Below, piece by piece: positions 34,258 through 41,768 of a stretch of DNA of 64,000 nucleotides; the stretch's first letter is position 1; the number at the start of each line of letters is the position of its first letter. Where the stretch lies: positions 27,334,325-27,398,324 of the forward strand of contig CM057157.1 of NCBI GenBank assembly GCA_029962745.1, in the 5' to 3' direction. Source of the stretch: Echinometra lucunter (Eukaryota; Echinodermata; Echinoidea; Camarodonta; Echinometridae). The position numbers and the translations under genes were made by a program. Below the pieces are notes generated by a model. It was not told the DNA's origin. It did not search any database and worked only from the letters and a program-made list of their open reading frames with translations.

Positions 34258-36767
34258 TTCTTGATACCTTTCCAAATACAACTTCTATGTAGGCCTATTT
34301 ACTCCTTTTCCCTTCAGTTTCACATAAAGACTGGGAAATTTAAGACATGGAGAGATAAATTACAAAAAAGAAGCATGAGGAACAATGCACTGTTTGTTTG
34401 CTTAAAGCTAAGAGGGTGTATCATTCACTTATTCTGCATAGAGTTCAGACAGTTAACGCCCTCCCTGACTCTACACATTTACACTTTAATGCTTTTCACT
34501 GGCTACAAATTCTCAATTTTACATGTAGAAGTTACGTGTAGATGTTTGTTGCATAATTTACTAGGACCCCACTTCATATGACAACAATGCTATCAGTGTT
34601 GCTGGGCTTCACCATAGGCCTAATGATAGAGATTAACAAACAATGATCGTATTTCTTCACCTATTTGCACAGCCTGGGCCTATACATACATGTATATAAG
34701 GCCACTGTTTGAATAACAAAGATTTGAGTGCCAGATGCTTGATGGCCAACAACAACGAAAGACATTTTTGTGCTTACAGTGTTGTGGGCAAGAGAACATG
34801 TATTTCTGGATGTTGAAAGTATGACAAAAAGAACAACAAACAAACAAACAAACATGAAAATATATACAACTAAAATTTACTGGCTGAGTGCACTGCAAAT
34901 GGGGGAGCAAGATGGTGAGAGTACTACGTGTACATGTAAGAGATATTTCTGTTTAAAATGAATGAAAATTTTTATTCACTTTGGCTTGATGTCACACCTG
35001 ATTACAATTCTTTTTTTAAGGCTATCAGTTCATGAATTCTGTAAAATAAAATAGAAATTTCATTTCATCACAATATACATATATGAGGCAAAATTAAATT
35101 CCTATCAAAGTAATACAGCTTGACATTGCTATGAAAGTAGAAGATAATCAGGCAAACCATTTGAAAAAATACTAAATCCTTAACAGTGATGCATATACAC
35201 CTGTATGCTAGAGTACAGTGAAATAAATTACAATTTTAAATCCAATGCAACTTGAGGTCTGAATTAATCATCTTCAATCCTCAAACTGGCAACAACTAAT
35301 TATTTTTTCCACTCTAGCATAGTTTGAAAAAAAATAAATATGGATAGAACATTTGCAGTAAAGGTAAATGAACCAAAATGAATTGTAATTGTAAAAAATT
35401 AATACGAAATTACCAATTTGAACAAGGAAAGAGTAATTACACGTATATAATATAATAAGATTACATTTAAATTGCTCTAATTCGAGAACACCACACCAGT
35501 ACTGCGTTGAAAATGGACTCAAATTTTCTGTGAATTTTTCTCTTTCTAATAATGCCCAGCATTCTGGACCAACATATACATGTACTGCAAAAGTGTCATC
35601 TAAAGGAAGTACCTCTATAGCTATGGGTTAATAATTCAAATCATACTACTGTCATAGACATAGTGAGTCAACTATATGTCCACATGGTGAACATGATCAG
35701 TTTCATCCACTTTTTATCATCACCTAGGGCCTATGTCCTAACATGTTTGGCAATACTTGAAGAGTGCCGAGGCCCGCCTAAAATAGCCCACTAAAAAAGA
35801 ATAGCCAACTAATGTGCACACAAGCTATCAAGCGTGGATCCGGGGGGGGGGGGGGGGGAGCACAGGGTGCACATGCCCCCCTTTGAGCCAAAATGTACCC
35901 CCTCTTTTTTTTTAAGTGCCCCACCTTAGAAGTGAGAAACTTTTTTTTCCTTTCTTTTTTGCTTGTCAGAGAATTTGGAGTACCCCCTCTTTCACTAAAT
36001 CCTGGATTTGCCCTTGCAAGCTAATGTATGTTCATCTTCATGATAGGCTGCAGAGCCCTTTGAAGATTACAGAAGAAGAAGAAGCTTGCATCAGAACAGT
36101 CAAGCTTATACCTCCAGCCCCAGGCCAGGTTATCTTCATGTCAGCTACAACATACATGTACATACCGGTACTTCACACAGAGGAAACACCCAAGTTGCAT
36201 AACATTACTCAACATGAGCCAGATCACATTCAAATATTCCTAAATCAAATAAAAATTATTATCATTTCTTTAGTGTAGGAAGATAATTACCCATATGTGC
36301 AATAACAACCTGACATTCAGCCTCAGGCAGTTGTCACTTTGTCCATGCATGTCACAGAGTCAGGAAGAGTTTGTTTAATTATTTTTTTAAAGTTATTCTC
36401 ACAAAAATTTAATCAAGACCCTAAGTTAATAACAGTTAGTTAGTTAGACATATTGTCGTTAGACTATTGCATAATAAGATAAACATGATAAACATTATTC
36501 CAATTACCCATTTTGTTTAGGCTCAGCTGGAGCGGAGTTTCCAGCTCCAGCGACACGTTTAACAATCGAGCCCCCATCATCTGTTGGCGATTTCTGTGAA
36601 CCCGAGCTGCTACTCCTCCTGCGATTGCGAGAGCGCGATCGTTCGCCAGATCGTCTGCGTGACTTGCGAACGGCCCCAGCTCCAGAGGAAACTTCGCGTG
36701 ATTCGGATCCAGAATCGCCATGTTTTGTCCGCGATTTGTGATGTCTTTGTTCTCCAGATTTTTCCAT
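13233..36767 (-). CDS. MAP3K1: MAP3K1 (MEKK1) gene, complete, 17 coding exons
   Basis: MEKK1 is a cytoplasmic MAP kinase kinase kinase that activates JNK, ERK and p38 routes and is also an E3 ubiquitin ligase. Seventeen exons with GT/AG borders join in phase to 3768 nt (1255 codons plus stop count as 1256). Predicted layout: basic Ser/Arg-rich N-terminus 1-87; SWIM finger C290-x-C292...C298-x-H300; RING from C388 to C436; TOG-like region about 489-760; ubiquitin-interacting motif about 919-938; kinase about 985-1250 with glycine loop GTGAFSSC at 992-999, Lys1014, HRD 1109-1111, DLG 1130-1132 and APE 1159-1161. Human MAP3K1 is 1512 aa; the difference is mainly the shorter N-terminus and linker. 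The ATG has A at -3 and G at +4. Introns carry many TIR elements. No frameshift or broken splice site was found. Untranslated ends are not defined. Confidence 0.9.
13412..13833. repeat. tandem duplication with AAACCATTTTA satellite, MAP3K1 last intron
   Basis: A block of about 120 bp (TTTGGAGACCTCGAAAATAG, then GGTTGGCAGCTATG, then CTCAAGGGTTTCTGATATTT) occurs at about 13424-13550 and again at about 13662-13788. Each copy is followed by a run of AAACCATT(T/C)TAAACC units. A third start (TTCCTCGCTAATACT) is at about 13818. Confidence 0.9.
14170..14345 (+). mobile_element. 5'-truncated LINE 3' end (CR1/L2-type)
   Basis: Reads [20 protein letters not shown] and TFLFNS-stop, the homologue of the LWNKLP...KTYLFR end of the LINE at 2552-6019. 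Its 3'UTR contains GAGCGCTTCTCAAAGTGG and GGCACTATATAAG and then an ATT-rich tail. The initial Trp/Asn codons are mutated. It lies in MAP3K1 intron 16, antisense to the gene. Confidence 0.75.
14400..14531 (-). CDS. MAP3K1: MAP3K1 coding exon 16
   Basis: 44 codons, phase 0 to 0. [20 protein letters not shown] is kinase subdomain IX, followed by KPPWND. No other frame here is coding. Confidence 0.95.
14915..15057 (-). CDS. MAP3K1: MAP3K1 coding exon 15 (activation segment)
   Basis: 143 nt, phase 1 to 0. [10 protein letters not shown], then [12 protein letters not shown] with DLG in place of DFG, then [13 protein letters not shown]. Thr1154 in LGTISF is the equivalent of the activation-loop Thr of mammalian MEKK1. 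Confidence 0.95.
15483..15777 (-). CDS. MAP3K1: MAP3K1 coding exon 14 (kinase alphaC to HRD)
   Basis: 295 nt, phase 0 to 1. [20 protein letters not shown] contains the alphaC Glu region; [14 protein letters not shown] is the hinge; [14 protein letters not shown] ends in the catalytic loop, with Asp1111 and Lys1113. The donor splits Gly1114. Confidence 0.95.
16245..16403 (-). CDS. MAP3K1: MAP3K1 coding exon 13 (kinase glycine loop and Lys)
   Basis: 53 codons, phase 0 to 0. [20 protein letters not shown] carries the glycine-rich loop, and LMAVKQ carries the ATP-anchoring Lys1014. Confidence 0.93.
16858..17816 (-). CDS. MAP3K1: MAP3K1 coding exon 12 (large central exon, UIM)
   Basis: 959 nt, phase 1 to 0. 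The first third ([16 protein letters not shown] onward) completes the helical TOG-like region. The middle is a Ser/Asp/Arg-rich linker, shorter than in mammals. The end holds [15 protein letters not shown], a ubiquitin-interacting motif as in human MEKK1, then ALPCVPGL and VIIKIDPK. The open frame continues past the donor AAG|GTAAAC at 16857, but that part is intron. Confidence 0.92.
18238..18329 (-). CDS. MAP3K1: MAP3K1 coding exon 11
   Basis: 92 nt, phase 2 to 1. [16 protein letters not shown] and GELAVSKE match the [21 protein letters not shown] segment of vertebrate MEKK1. Confidence 0.88.
18531..18827. mobile_element. TIR element with TAA duplication (PIF/Harbinger-like MITE)
   Basis: Ends AGGTGTGTTCAGATATGATG and, inverted, AGGTGCGTTCAGATATGATG; the similarity extends through GACTTTGAGCCGCC / GACTTTGTGCCGCC. 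TAA flanks both sides (18528-18530, 18828-18830), as in PIF/Harbinger insertions. 297 bp, no coding capacity. Lies in the MAP3K1 intron 50 bp after the exon 10 donor. Confidence 0.82.
18878..18999 (-). CDS. MAP3K1: MAP3K1 coding exon 10
   Basis: Phase 0 to 2; acceptor CCATGCAG, donor AACAG|GTATG. Reads [20 protein letters not shown] and later [16 protein letters not shown], equivalent to the [20 protein letters not shown] segment in vertebrates. Confidence 0.88.
19463..19859 (-). mobile_element. TTAA-flanked MITE, copy B
   Basis: CCCATTCGTGACAG at the left and ACAAATGGG at the right, with TTAA on both sides (19459-19462, 19860-19863). Same orientation as copy A. Its right TTAA is directly next to the GTGAG donor of MAP3K1 exon 9. 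It contains a 91-codon minus-strand frame also present in other copies. Confidence 0.9.
19869..20117 (-). CDS. MAP3K1: MAP3K1 coding exon 9 (start of TOG-like region)
   Basis: 83 codons, phase 0 to 0. [20 protein letters not shown] and [14 protein letters not shown] match the HEAT-like helices of the MEKK1 TOG domain, which binds tubulin in the mammalian protein. The donor TTTG|GTGAG is followed at once by TTAA of a MITE (copy B), so only the first five intron bases are unaffected. Confidence 0.92.
20559..20764 (-). CDS. MAP3K1: MAP3K1 coding exon 8 (RING, second part)
   Basis: Phase 1 to 0; acceptor ATCCTAG. It completes Trp420 and supplies C424 and CPLC (433-436), the last RING ligands, then an acidic/Ser linker and KKERWKE. 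The joined RING has the C4HC3-like spacing of MEKK1. Confidence 0.92.
21201..21477 (-). CDS. MAP3K1: MAP3K1 coding exon 7 (RING, first part)
   Basis: Phase 0 to 1. A Lys/Ser-rich linker ([20 protein letters not shown]) is followed by CPICLL at 388-393, then [13 protein letters not shown]. These supply the first zinc ligands of the RING. The donor GTAT|GTAAGT interrupts the codon for Trp420, completed in the next exon. Confidence 0.92.
21812..22136. mobile_element. TIR element, GTTTCATAAAGCTGTTCGTA family, copy 1
   Basis: Left end GGGGGGCGTTTCATAAAGCT followed by GTTCGTAAAGTTACG; right end, inverted, GGGGGGTGTTTCATAAAGCT followed by GTTCGTAAAGTTACA. About 325 bp, non-coding, in a MAP3K1 intron. 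A second copy lies at 41458-41768. Confidence 0.82.
22526..22642 (-). CDS. MAP3K1: MAP3K1 coding exon 6 (SWIM zinc finger)
   Basis: 39 codons, phase 0 to 0. [12 protein letters not shown] gives the SWIM pattern C-x-C-xn-C-x-H (C290, C292, C298, H300), followed by [11 protein letters not shown] and [10 protein letters not shown] as in vertebrate MEKK1. SWIM domains of this family contribute to substrate binding for the ligase activity. Confidence 0.92.
22866..23273 (-). mobile_element. TTAA-flanked MITE, copy C
   Basis: CCCATTCATGACAG at the left, CTGTCACGAATGGG at the right; flanks TTAA and TTCA, the second probably mutated. Carries a 90-codon minus-strand frame like that in copy B. In a MAP3K1 intron. 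Confidence 0.88.
24303..24515 (-). CDS. MAP3K1: MAP3K1 coding exon 5
   Basis: 71 codons, phase 0 to 0. Contains [20 protein letters not shown] and [11 protein letters not shown], the strongly conserved lead-in to the SWIM finger in MEKK1 proteins. Confidence 0.9.
24964..25032 (-). CDS. MAP3K1: MAP3K1 coding exon 4
   Basis: A 69-nt exon in phase 0 to 0 (acceptor AATACAG, donor TCT|GTAAGT). Reads [19 protein letters not shown] and a few more residues, parallel to the RVSPVPFQSGRITPPRR-type linker of vertebrate MEKK1. Symmetric, so it could be skipped without a frameshift. Confidence 0.8.
25620..25802 (-). CDS. MAP3K1: MAP3K1 coding exon 3 (Pro/Ser linker)
   Basis: 61 codons, phase 0 to 0, between CACCTAG and CAG|GTGAGA. 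It encodes a low-complexity Ser/Pro segment including [11 protein letters not shown] encoded by CCA and TCA/TCG triplet runs. No domain. The DNA triplet run suggests length polymorphism. The other long reading frames here are antisense or shifted shadows. Confidence 0.8.
25940..26347 (+). mobile_element. TTAA-flanked MITE, copy D (opposite orientation)
   Basis: CCCATTTGTGACAG to CTGTCACGAATGGG with TTAA on both sides (25936-25939, 26348-26351). Inverted relative to copies A-C. Contains the 93-codon frame that ends in the right TIR (Arg-Met-Gly-stop from CGAATGGGTTAA). Confidence 0.9.
26352..28133. other. MAP3K1 intron, unannotated part
   Basis: AT-rich intron sequence with an A-run at about 27150-27170 and short ORFs without domain content. 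No additional exon was recognised. Confidence 0.4.
28134..28272 (-). CDS. MAP3K1: MAP3K1 coding exon 2
   Basis: Acceptor TTTTGCAG, donor ATG|GTAAGA, phase 2 to 0. It encodes a segment with [20 protein letters not shown], which parallels the conserved MxxRPEERMIREKLKA motif of vertebrate MEKK1 N-termini. Confidence 0.85.
30157..30470. repeat. ATT/ATC triplet array
   Basis: Over 300 bp of (ATT)n with ATC and ACTGTT interruptions; poly-Ile, poly-Leu and poly-Asn ORFs in all frames are artefacts. Confidence 0.95.
31443..31707. mobile_element. long-TIR foldback element
   Basis: The left arm TATCGTCGGTAGGCTGTTAA then AACCTTGTATCTCAAAATTT recurs inverted at the right (TATCGTCAGTGGGCTGTTAA then AACCTCATATCTCAAAATT), and pairing extends through TTTGAGGAC, AGCTCAGAAAAAGCT. 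Arms are about 75 nt in a 265-bp element. TACATGT stands on both sides (31435-31441, 31711-31717), but this word is common here, so it is weak as a target duplication. Confidence 0.8.
31805..32070. repeat. imperfect tandem duplication, about 120-bp unit
   Basis: AAATTGTTGGATAGAAAT, then TGTGTGATAGA(T/C)TTTAAAAA, then GTGACTGTGCT and GGAGTTAGTTGTA occur in the same order twice (about 31807-31918 and 31924-32065). Confidence 0.75.
33590..34212 (+). mobile_element. degraded TTAA-MITE relative
   Basis: Keeps internal words of the family in D orientation: CTTCAAATTGGCAACA (33655), AAAAAGTCATGTATCTGAAA (33713), CATTGCCAATTTAAGGA (34011), ATCAAACAAC (34062) and GGGCAAAACCACACAACTTGG at the right. 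Termini are lost and foreign sequence is inserted. Confidence 0.55.
35800..36020. repeat. G-run repeat of unknown class
   Basis: GTGGATCCGGGGGGGG, then CCCCCCTTTGAGCCAAAATG and TACCCCCTCTTTCACTAAAT, CCTGGATTTGCCC. The ends (GTGGATCCGGG and, inverted, GGGCAAATCCAGG) are roughly complementary. It reads like a dispersed repeat, but no second copy is in the window. Confidence 0.35.
36508..36767 (-). CDS. MAP3K1: MAP3K1 coding exon 1
   Basis: Starts [12 protein letters not shown] in a good Kozak context (AACATGG) and ends in phase 2 at ATGG|GTAATT. The content is Arg/Ser-rich ([18 protein letters not shown]) and probably disordered, with no domain. It is assigned to this gene because its phase fits the next exon across an 8.2-kb intron and because no other open exon with a start was seen between; this is the least certain MAP3K1 exon. 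Confidence 0.7.
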
Positions 36768-38214
36768 GTTATAAATCCAAGTAGTTAGAGAATTGCTTCA
36801 CGATAATAATGAATCATTTCAATTAAAAACACGACAAATGATCTGTCGGTAATTTGCCAAGCAAACCTTGTTCCAACAAAATTTTGTTCAAAATATAAAC
36901 TTTGAAAATAAAAATACCACCTTTCCATAGGAAGAGCTCACATTTCCCAATCCTTTTCTAGTTTTCGCGCTAAAAATTCACGTGGTTTCACGACCCCGCG
37001 AGCACAATAACAATCCTCAGTCAGACTTTGTTCAATCAAAACCACATTTCTGCACCAATCGTTTTGGGTAGCAAGAATATTACCAAGGATTTTGCCAAGT
37101 AACAAAGTCCAAAACTTCACTGTCGCCTACGCATTTTACTGCCCGCAAGTCAGTTGGCCAGCAAGCTACCGATAAAGAATGTTTATCGAGGTACAACAAT
37201 AGTAGCGTGGTATGACATCATCGGGTATTTTCTCTTGTCGTAGAAAGCTTCTTTATCGCGCGAGGGGTGGTCACCGTAGCTCCCTTCACGCGGAGTTGGG
37301 AGGGGTCTCGAAGGTTCAATGATTCATCACATAAATGCCGGGCATAAATGTAATCAATAATTCAATAAAATAATGGCCCATCTCTTTGTCATTGTGGACA
37401 TAAATGTTTGATGTATGTAAAGAGGATAGTGATGCATAATGTTAGTTACGTCATATTATTTTAATGAAATAAATAGACAGATATGAGGAAATACAAAGTA
37501 TTCTGGTGATTGATTGACACAATTGCTTCTGACAAGCCAGATTGACCCCCTTTCGTCACCGAAAGAAAAGGTTTGAGAAAAGCAAGGAACCAGAAAGTAT
37601 CTTATAAAATGTAAAAATAAACTGTAAAATAGACAGATAAGAGGAAAAACTAAGTATTTGGGTGATTGAATGACGTTGCTTCGCCGGTTGCTTCTGACAA
37701 GCCGGATTGACCCCCTTTCGTCACTGAAAAAAAAGTAAGAGAAAAGCAAGGAACCAGAAAGTATCTTATAAAATGTAAAAATAAACTAGCACTCCAACTG
37801 AAATGTTACTCTCGACTTCTAGTTCATTACAGAATTTGACATAACATTTTATTTTGATACTACTATAGATCTACTACTAGTACTCTGTCCCCTATTGCTA
37901 AATGGAGTCGTCCAGTACAGTACCAGCATTGCATCGGGCTAATGTGGCGCCCCGGTTGTTGTCGTTGACAACACCAAGCCATGGGATTTATTTTTCGTAG
38001 TGCATGCTGCGCCAGTATTTCGTTACCCTAGCCCTATGTGCATGCGTAGGAGTAGTGTAGCTCAGCATAGCGCATGCCGGCGACCTTTATATCAGGTGAT
38101 TGTTGACAAAAGGTTGATACCATCACAGTCCAGGCTAACTTAGGCAAGAGGGCCAGCTCTCGCTCGCTGGGTACGGTAGCCAAACAAGTGGGTTCTTATC
38201 TGCATACATTCAAC
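36768..38214. promoter_or_regulatory. divergent intergenic region, MAP3K1 and unknown gene
   Basis: About 1.4 kb between the MAP3K1 ATG (minus) and a candidate ATG at 38215 (plus). The part next to MAP3K1 (36950-37310) is richer in CG dinucleotides than its surroundings (CGCGCGAGG, ACCCCGCGAG), as expected near a start site. No clear TATA box. The middle holds a tandem duplication (37471-37788). Confidence 0.45.
37471..37788. repeat. tandem duplication, about 155-160 bp unit
   Basis: AAATAGACAGATATGAGGAA, then TGACAAGCCAGATTGACCCC, CTTTCGTCACCGAAA and AGCAAGGAACCAGAAAGTAT repeat from 37627 as AAATAGACAGATAAGAGGAA and so on. Copies differ by an insertion (GTTGCTTCGCCG) and a few substitutions. 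Confidence 0.9.
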
Positions 38215-38232
38215 ATGGATCGACAAGGAACA
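38215..38232 (+). CDS. candidate first coding exon of the unknown gene (MDRQGT)
   Basis: ATG with A at -3 and G at +4 gives MDRQGT and then a GTAAGC donor in phase 0, matching the phase-0 start of the candidate exon at 41157 and of the firm exon at 43905. A second GGGAACAGTAAGCG donor-like site lies about 115 nt downstream (38346). Only six codons, so support is weak. Confidence 0.3.
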
Positions 38233-40296
38233 GTAAGCCTAACGTTACATTGAAGCTGGGAGAATATTTTGGAAGGAATCTCTTGATCCGCTCGGAACGA
38301 AGACCTTCGACCAAGATTTAACTTCTCAAGGATCTGGAATCTTGGGAACAGTAAGCGTCGCAAAGACTCGTAAACAAAGACTCAAAGTCAAAAGAGTCAA
38401 AGTAAGTTAACTTACATGATAACGTAAAGTTTAACAACCATAAACCCCGGCCATAAATTTAACATAGTTCTTCACAAATTAAGCAAGTAATAGTAGCTCT
38501 AATATTAATAAACGTTAAACTCTAGATCTACCCCATTTTTATCTTATGAGTGGTGTGGTACGGTAACATTAGGATGGGGGGTTGGGTGTACGGACACTTA
38601 AAAAAAATAAAACCTTTTTTGCCTTTGGATTTCACAAAATGTATGCATCAAATTCCACAGATAATTGTGAAAATTAGTGCTTTGTAACATTGTCTGACAT
38701 TACATTCAAACAATTTATTAAATATTGCTTGCAAAATTCTTGAAATTGCCGTCTTGTCCGGATATACATGTACAACCTGTCTGGACACACAACTGGGAAT
38801 ACAAAATATATATATAAGTATCATCATCATCATCTGATATATGGGAGTGAGGTAGTCCTGTAGTCTCCCGGTCATTGCAGAAAAAAACAAATAGTTTGTA
38901 CACTGTAGCTTTCACAAGTATAATGGGCATTTTCCATATAACAGACCGAAACCTAGTCTAGGCCTACATGTAACAAGTATGTACATCCTCAGACTCAGGC
39001 CTACATGTAAGTGATTGTTGAATGGTTAAACTCTAACAGTGAAAGTACTGAAGTGGGGTAGCGGGACCCGATGCCGTGCTCGGACAAGGACACACACACA
39101 AAATCTTTGCGAACCCGTTCGGTATCCCAGAAGGTAATTGGGCTTTGCATACATAGACTTTATGTGCGAGAGGTCGAACTTCCAGTTGACCTTGGCGAAG
39201 AGAATGAAATTTCGCGAGTGCAGATGAAGCAATAAGTCATTGTTTTTTGGTAATAAATATGAGAAGTGAAAGAACATCAATCAAATATTCAATTTCAAGA
39301 TAATGTCACTTTTGTAGCTTAGAGAATTCAGCTTCATCACATACGTGATGTAGTTGCAGTTTTTGTCGTAAGTCATAAGTTTTGGCTATGCCCGCTTGTA
39401 CAGCGCTGTTGCAAGCGACAGGGCTATGTATAGCTAAGGCGAGGGAAGCCTGAAACTAAGGCTCGATCTGTGAAAGAGTATTTTAAAATTACTAACATTT
39501 CCCCATTTATTTCCTGAAAGCTGGAGAATGATTGTCCACATCTTTCCCCCCCCCCCACTTCAAAAAGCGGGGTATGCATACCTCCCATCCCCCCCCCCCC
39601 CCCACTATCCACAACCCTGATTATTGCTTTTAGATGGTTGAAATCCATGTATGAAAATTTGTCTTTTCATTTCAGCTTGTTCCCTGACTTTTTCAGTTGA
39701 TTACTTTTTGAAACACATTTTTTTAAAATTAACCCTATTTCTAAACTATACAGTGTACATGTACCTTAAAATCAAGAATAAAAATTTAAGAAGAATTAAA
39801 ACAAGCTATCAATTTTTAATTTATCTTTTAAGAACATTTATTAAAACAGATTTTTTATTAAAAACATTCAAAATAGCAGCCAAGGGCTGAATCAAATTCA
39901 TTTTCACAATTAAAATGCATCATAAGAATTGATCCAATAGATATAGCAAAATACAGGAATGAAAATAATATTAAACATCAAAATCGACAGGGAATTGAAT
40001 GTGACAGTAAGAAGGGAAGTAAAGAACAGACCAAAAATGGAGATATAAAAGAAAAAGGAAGAAAAGCTGAGCGCAGAAATCACAATTACAAATAAAGCTA
40101 TTCCACATGAACATTCACACAATAGTGAATTGTAAATTTGAATTGCATTTAGGCATTGAAAATTTAGAGTCATTGAATAAAAAGAATCTACAGTAATGTA
40201 TGGAAAATGTTCAGATATAAATTGAGATTTGGAATTGGGATTTGATAAAACCAGTAATGAGAAATATTCATGAAAATCAATGCAGTTATGAATAAT

Positions 40297-40640
40297 AGAG
40301 GTGTTGTGGTCCACTGGATACATGTAAGTCTCCGGACTTTGAACCACAAGGTACGGGGTTCGAATCCCTGCCACAGCACCAATGTCCTTTGGAAAGACAT
40401 TTATCTACATTTGCCACACTCGACCCAGGTGTTTGTGGTTACCCGGTAGGATGCGAGAGTTACTGTGGTTTGTTTAGCATTGTGAGCCTAGAGCTGCAAA
40501 GGATGCCTGGCTGGACTGCTCCCCAGGGAGTGGAGAAGGTGCATACATTGTGTGCTAGCAAGCCTGAATCCGATGACTGGGGTAATAATATTTCTGTAAA
40601 GTACTTAGAGACATCCGAGATGTATTAAGCGCTTTATAAA
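40297..40640 (+). mobile_element. tRNA-derived SINE, plus orientation
   Basis: Begins AGAGGTGTTGTGGTCCACTGG with an A-box-like TGGTCCACTGG, then CTCCGGACTTTGAACCAC and the B box GGTTCGAATCCC. The tRNA-unrelated body includes CGACCCAGGTGTTTGTGG and TACCCGGTAGGATGCGAGAG. The end is AAGCGCTTTATAAATCATA and runs into the array at 40641. A real tRNA is excluded: the A-to-B spacing is filled by SINE sequence and the copy at 6746-7040 shares the non-tRNA body. Confidence 0.82.
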
Positions 40641-40925
40641 TCATATTATTATTATCATTATCATTATTATCATTTTCATTATTATCATTGTCATTATCAT
40701 TATTATTATCATTATCATTATTATTATTATTATCATTATTATCATTATTATCATTATTATCATTATCATTATTATTACTATTACTATTATTATTATTATC
40801 ATTATCATTATTATTACTATTACTATTACTATTATTATTATTATCATTATCATTATTATTATTGCTATTATTATTATCATTATCATTATTATCATTATCA
40901 TTATTATTATTGTTATTATTATTAC

Positions 40926-40974
<49 letters not shown>

Positions 40975-40985
40975 ACTATTATTGA
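40641..40985. repeat. ATT/ATC triplet array, SINE tail
   Basis: Continuous with the SINE 3' end. Frames through it give poly-Ser/Leu or poly-Ile and are artefacts. Confidence 0.92.
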
Positions 40986-41156
40986 TATATTATTTTTGAT
41001 ATATAGTTGCATTTCTTTTGTTTGTTTTTTCCTACAGGATTTAAAGCATTTTCCTGGAATGGTGACAAGATGGAGACATTGAGACCAGTCCTTGAGTTCT
41101 TGAACCTCACTCTTAATCCAGAAATTAAGCTCTGCCCCTTCCAGTTGTCTTGTTAG

Positions 41157-41252
41157 ATGAGAGAACCAATGAAGACCATGGAGGATAAAACTCTCTTTGT
41201 GTATGACTATGTCAATCTGAAAAACAGGCAGCTTGTTCGCAAGCATGGCAAG
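41157..41252 (+). CDS. candidate second coding exon of the unknown gene
   Basis: After TTGTCTTGTTAG the frame reads MREPMKTMEDKTLFVYDY and continues to QLVRKHGK before GTTTGTAA. It is 96 nt, phase 0 to 0, and would join the firm exon at 43905 in frame. A second copy of its 3' part lies 130 bp downstream. The donor is not strong. Confidence 0.35.
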
Positions 41253-41394
41253 GTTTGTAAATAATGATAATAATAATAATATTGATTAATATGATAATAG
41301 TAATGATAACAATAATTACACTCTCTTTGTGTATGGCTACATGTATGTCAATCGGAAGAACAGGCAGCTTGTTCGCAAGCATGGCAAGGTCTGT
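41190..41394. repeat. direct duplication of exon-like segment
   Basis: ACTCTCTTTGTGTATGACTA and CAGGCAGCTTGTTCGCAAGC-ATGGCAAGG occur at 41190-41258 and again at 41320-41394, with an ATT-rich spacer between. Copy 2 has a 6-nt in-frame insertion (CATGTA region) and keeps the frame. Confidence 0.85.
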
Positions 41395-41457
41395 ATTGAA
41401 AATAGTGATTTGCAGTTTTTGCATCCCACTTTCATCGAAAATCATGAACTAGTACTA

Positions 41458-41768
41458 GGGGATTTTTCATAAAGCTGTTTGTAAAGTTATGAATAAATTG
41501 AATAAGGCAAGCCAAATGGAATTCTCAATCATTATAAATTGCATCAGCTAAAGGTGAAATATGCAGATGTAGATTAATTTTGTTTATGAACATTTTTATT
41601 GCAAAGTACATTTTTTGCCACAATTTTATTGAAATTATGGGAAATGCACTAATGCAGTCACACTGTTTAAACGTCAGGAAAACCTTTGGGCATCCCATTT
41701 GGCACTTCATATTCCAGTCGTTTGTAAAGTCATGTGTAACTTTACAAACAGCTTTATGAAACACCCCT
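41458..41768. mobile_element. TIR element, GTTTCATAAAGCTGTTCGTA family, copy 2
   Basis: Left GGGGATTTTTCATAAAGCTG then TTTGTAAAGTTA; right, inverted, AGGGGTGTTTCATAAAGCTG then TTTGTAAAGTTACA. Inverted relative to the copy at 21812, sharing internal words such as GCAAATTGCATCAGCTAAAG-type sequence only loosely; more diverged. Confidence 0.75.

Larger units (their letters stand above)
28273..36507. other. MAP3K1 first coding intron (8.2 kb)
   Basis: Contains an ATT/ATC array (30157-30470), a long-TIR element (31443-31707), a tandem duplication (31805-32070), (CT)n tracts at 33481-33505 and 34220-34251, a degraded MITE (about 33590-34212) and a G-run repeat near 35840. Short ORFs have no coding signature. 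Further small exons cannot be excluded, but the phases on both sides agree without one. Confidence 0.5.
38233..41156. other. presumed intron of the unknown gene
   Basis: Contains C-runs (39545-39605), a SINE (40297-40640) and a long ATT/ATC array. No convincing exon was seen. Confidence 0.4.

Noticed and set aside
35250..35480. Another TTAA-MITE relic
   Set aside because: Only scattered words (CAAACTGGCAACAAC, TTACCAATTTGAACAAGG) are similar and no end is visible; too weak to list.
40297..40380. Functional tRNA gene with A and B boxes
   Set aside because: No proper cloverleaf is formed and the non-tRNA body and ATT tail are shared with the copy at 6746-7040, so it is a SINE head.
41040..41155. 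Possible exon after TTTTTTCCTACAG at 41039
   Set aside because: Only one of three frames is open and it ends in TAG before any donor, so it cannot be an internal exon.
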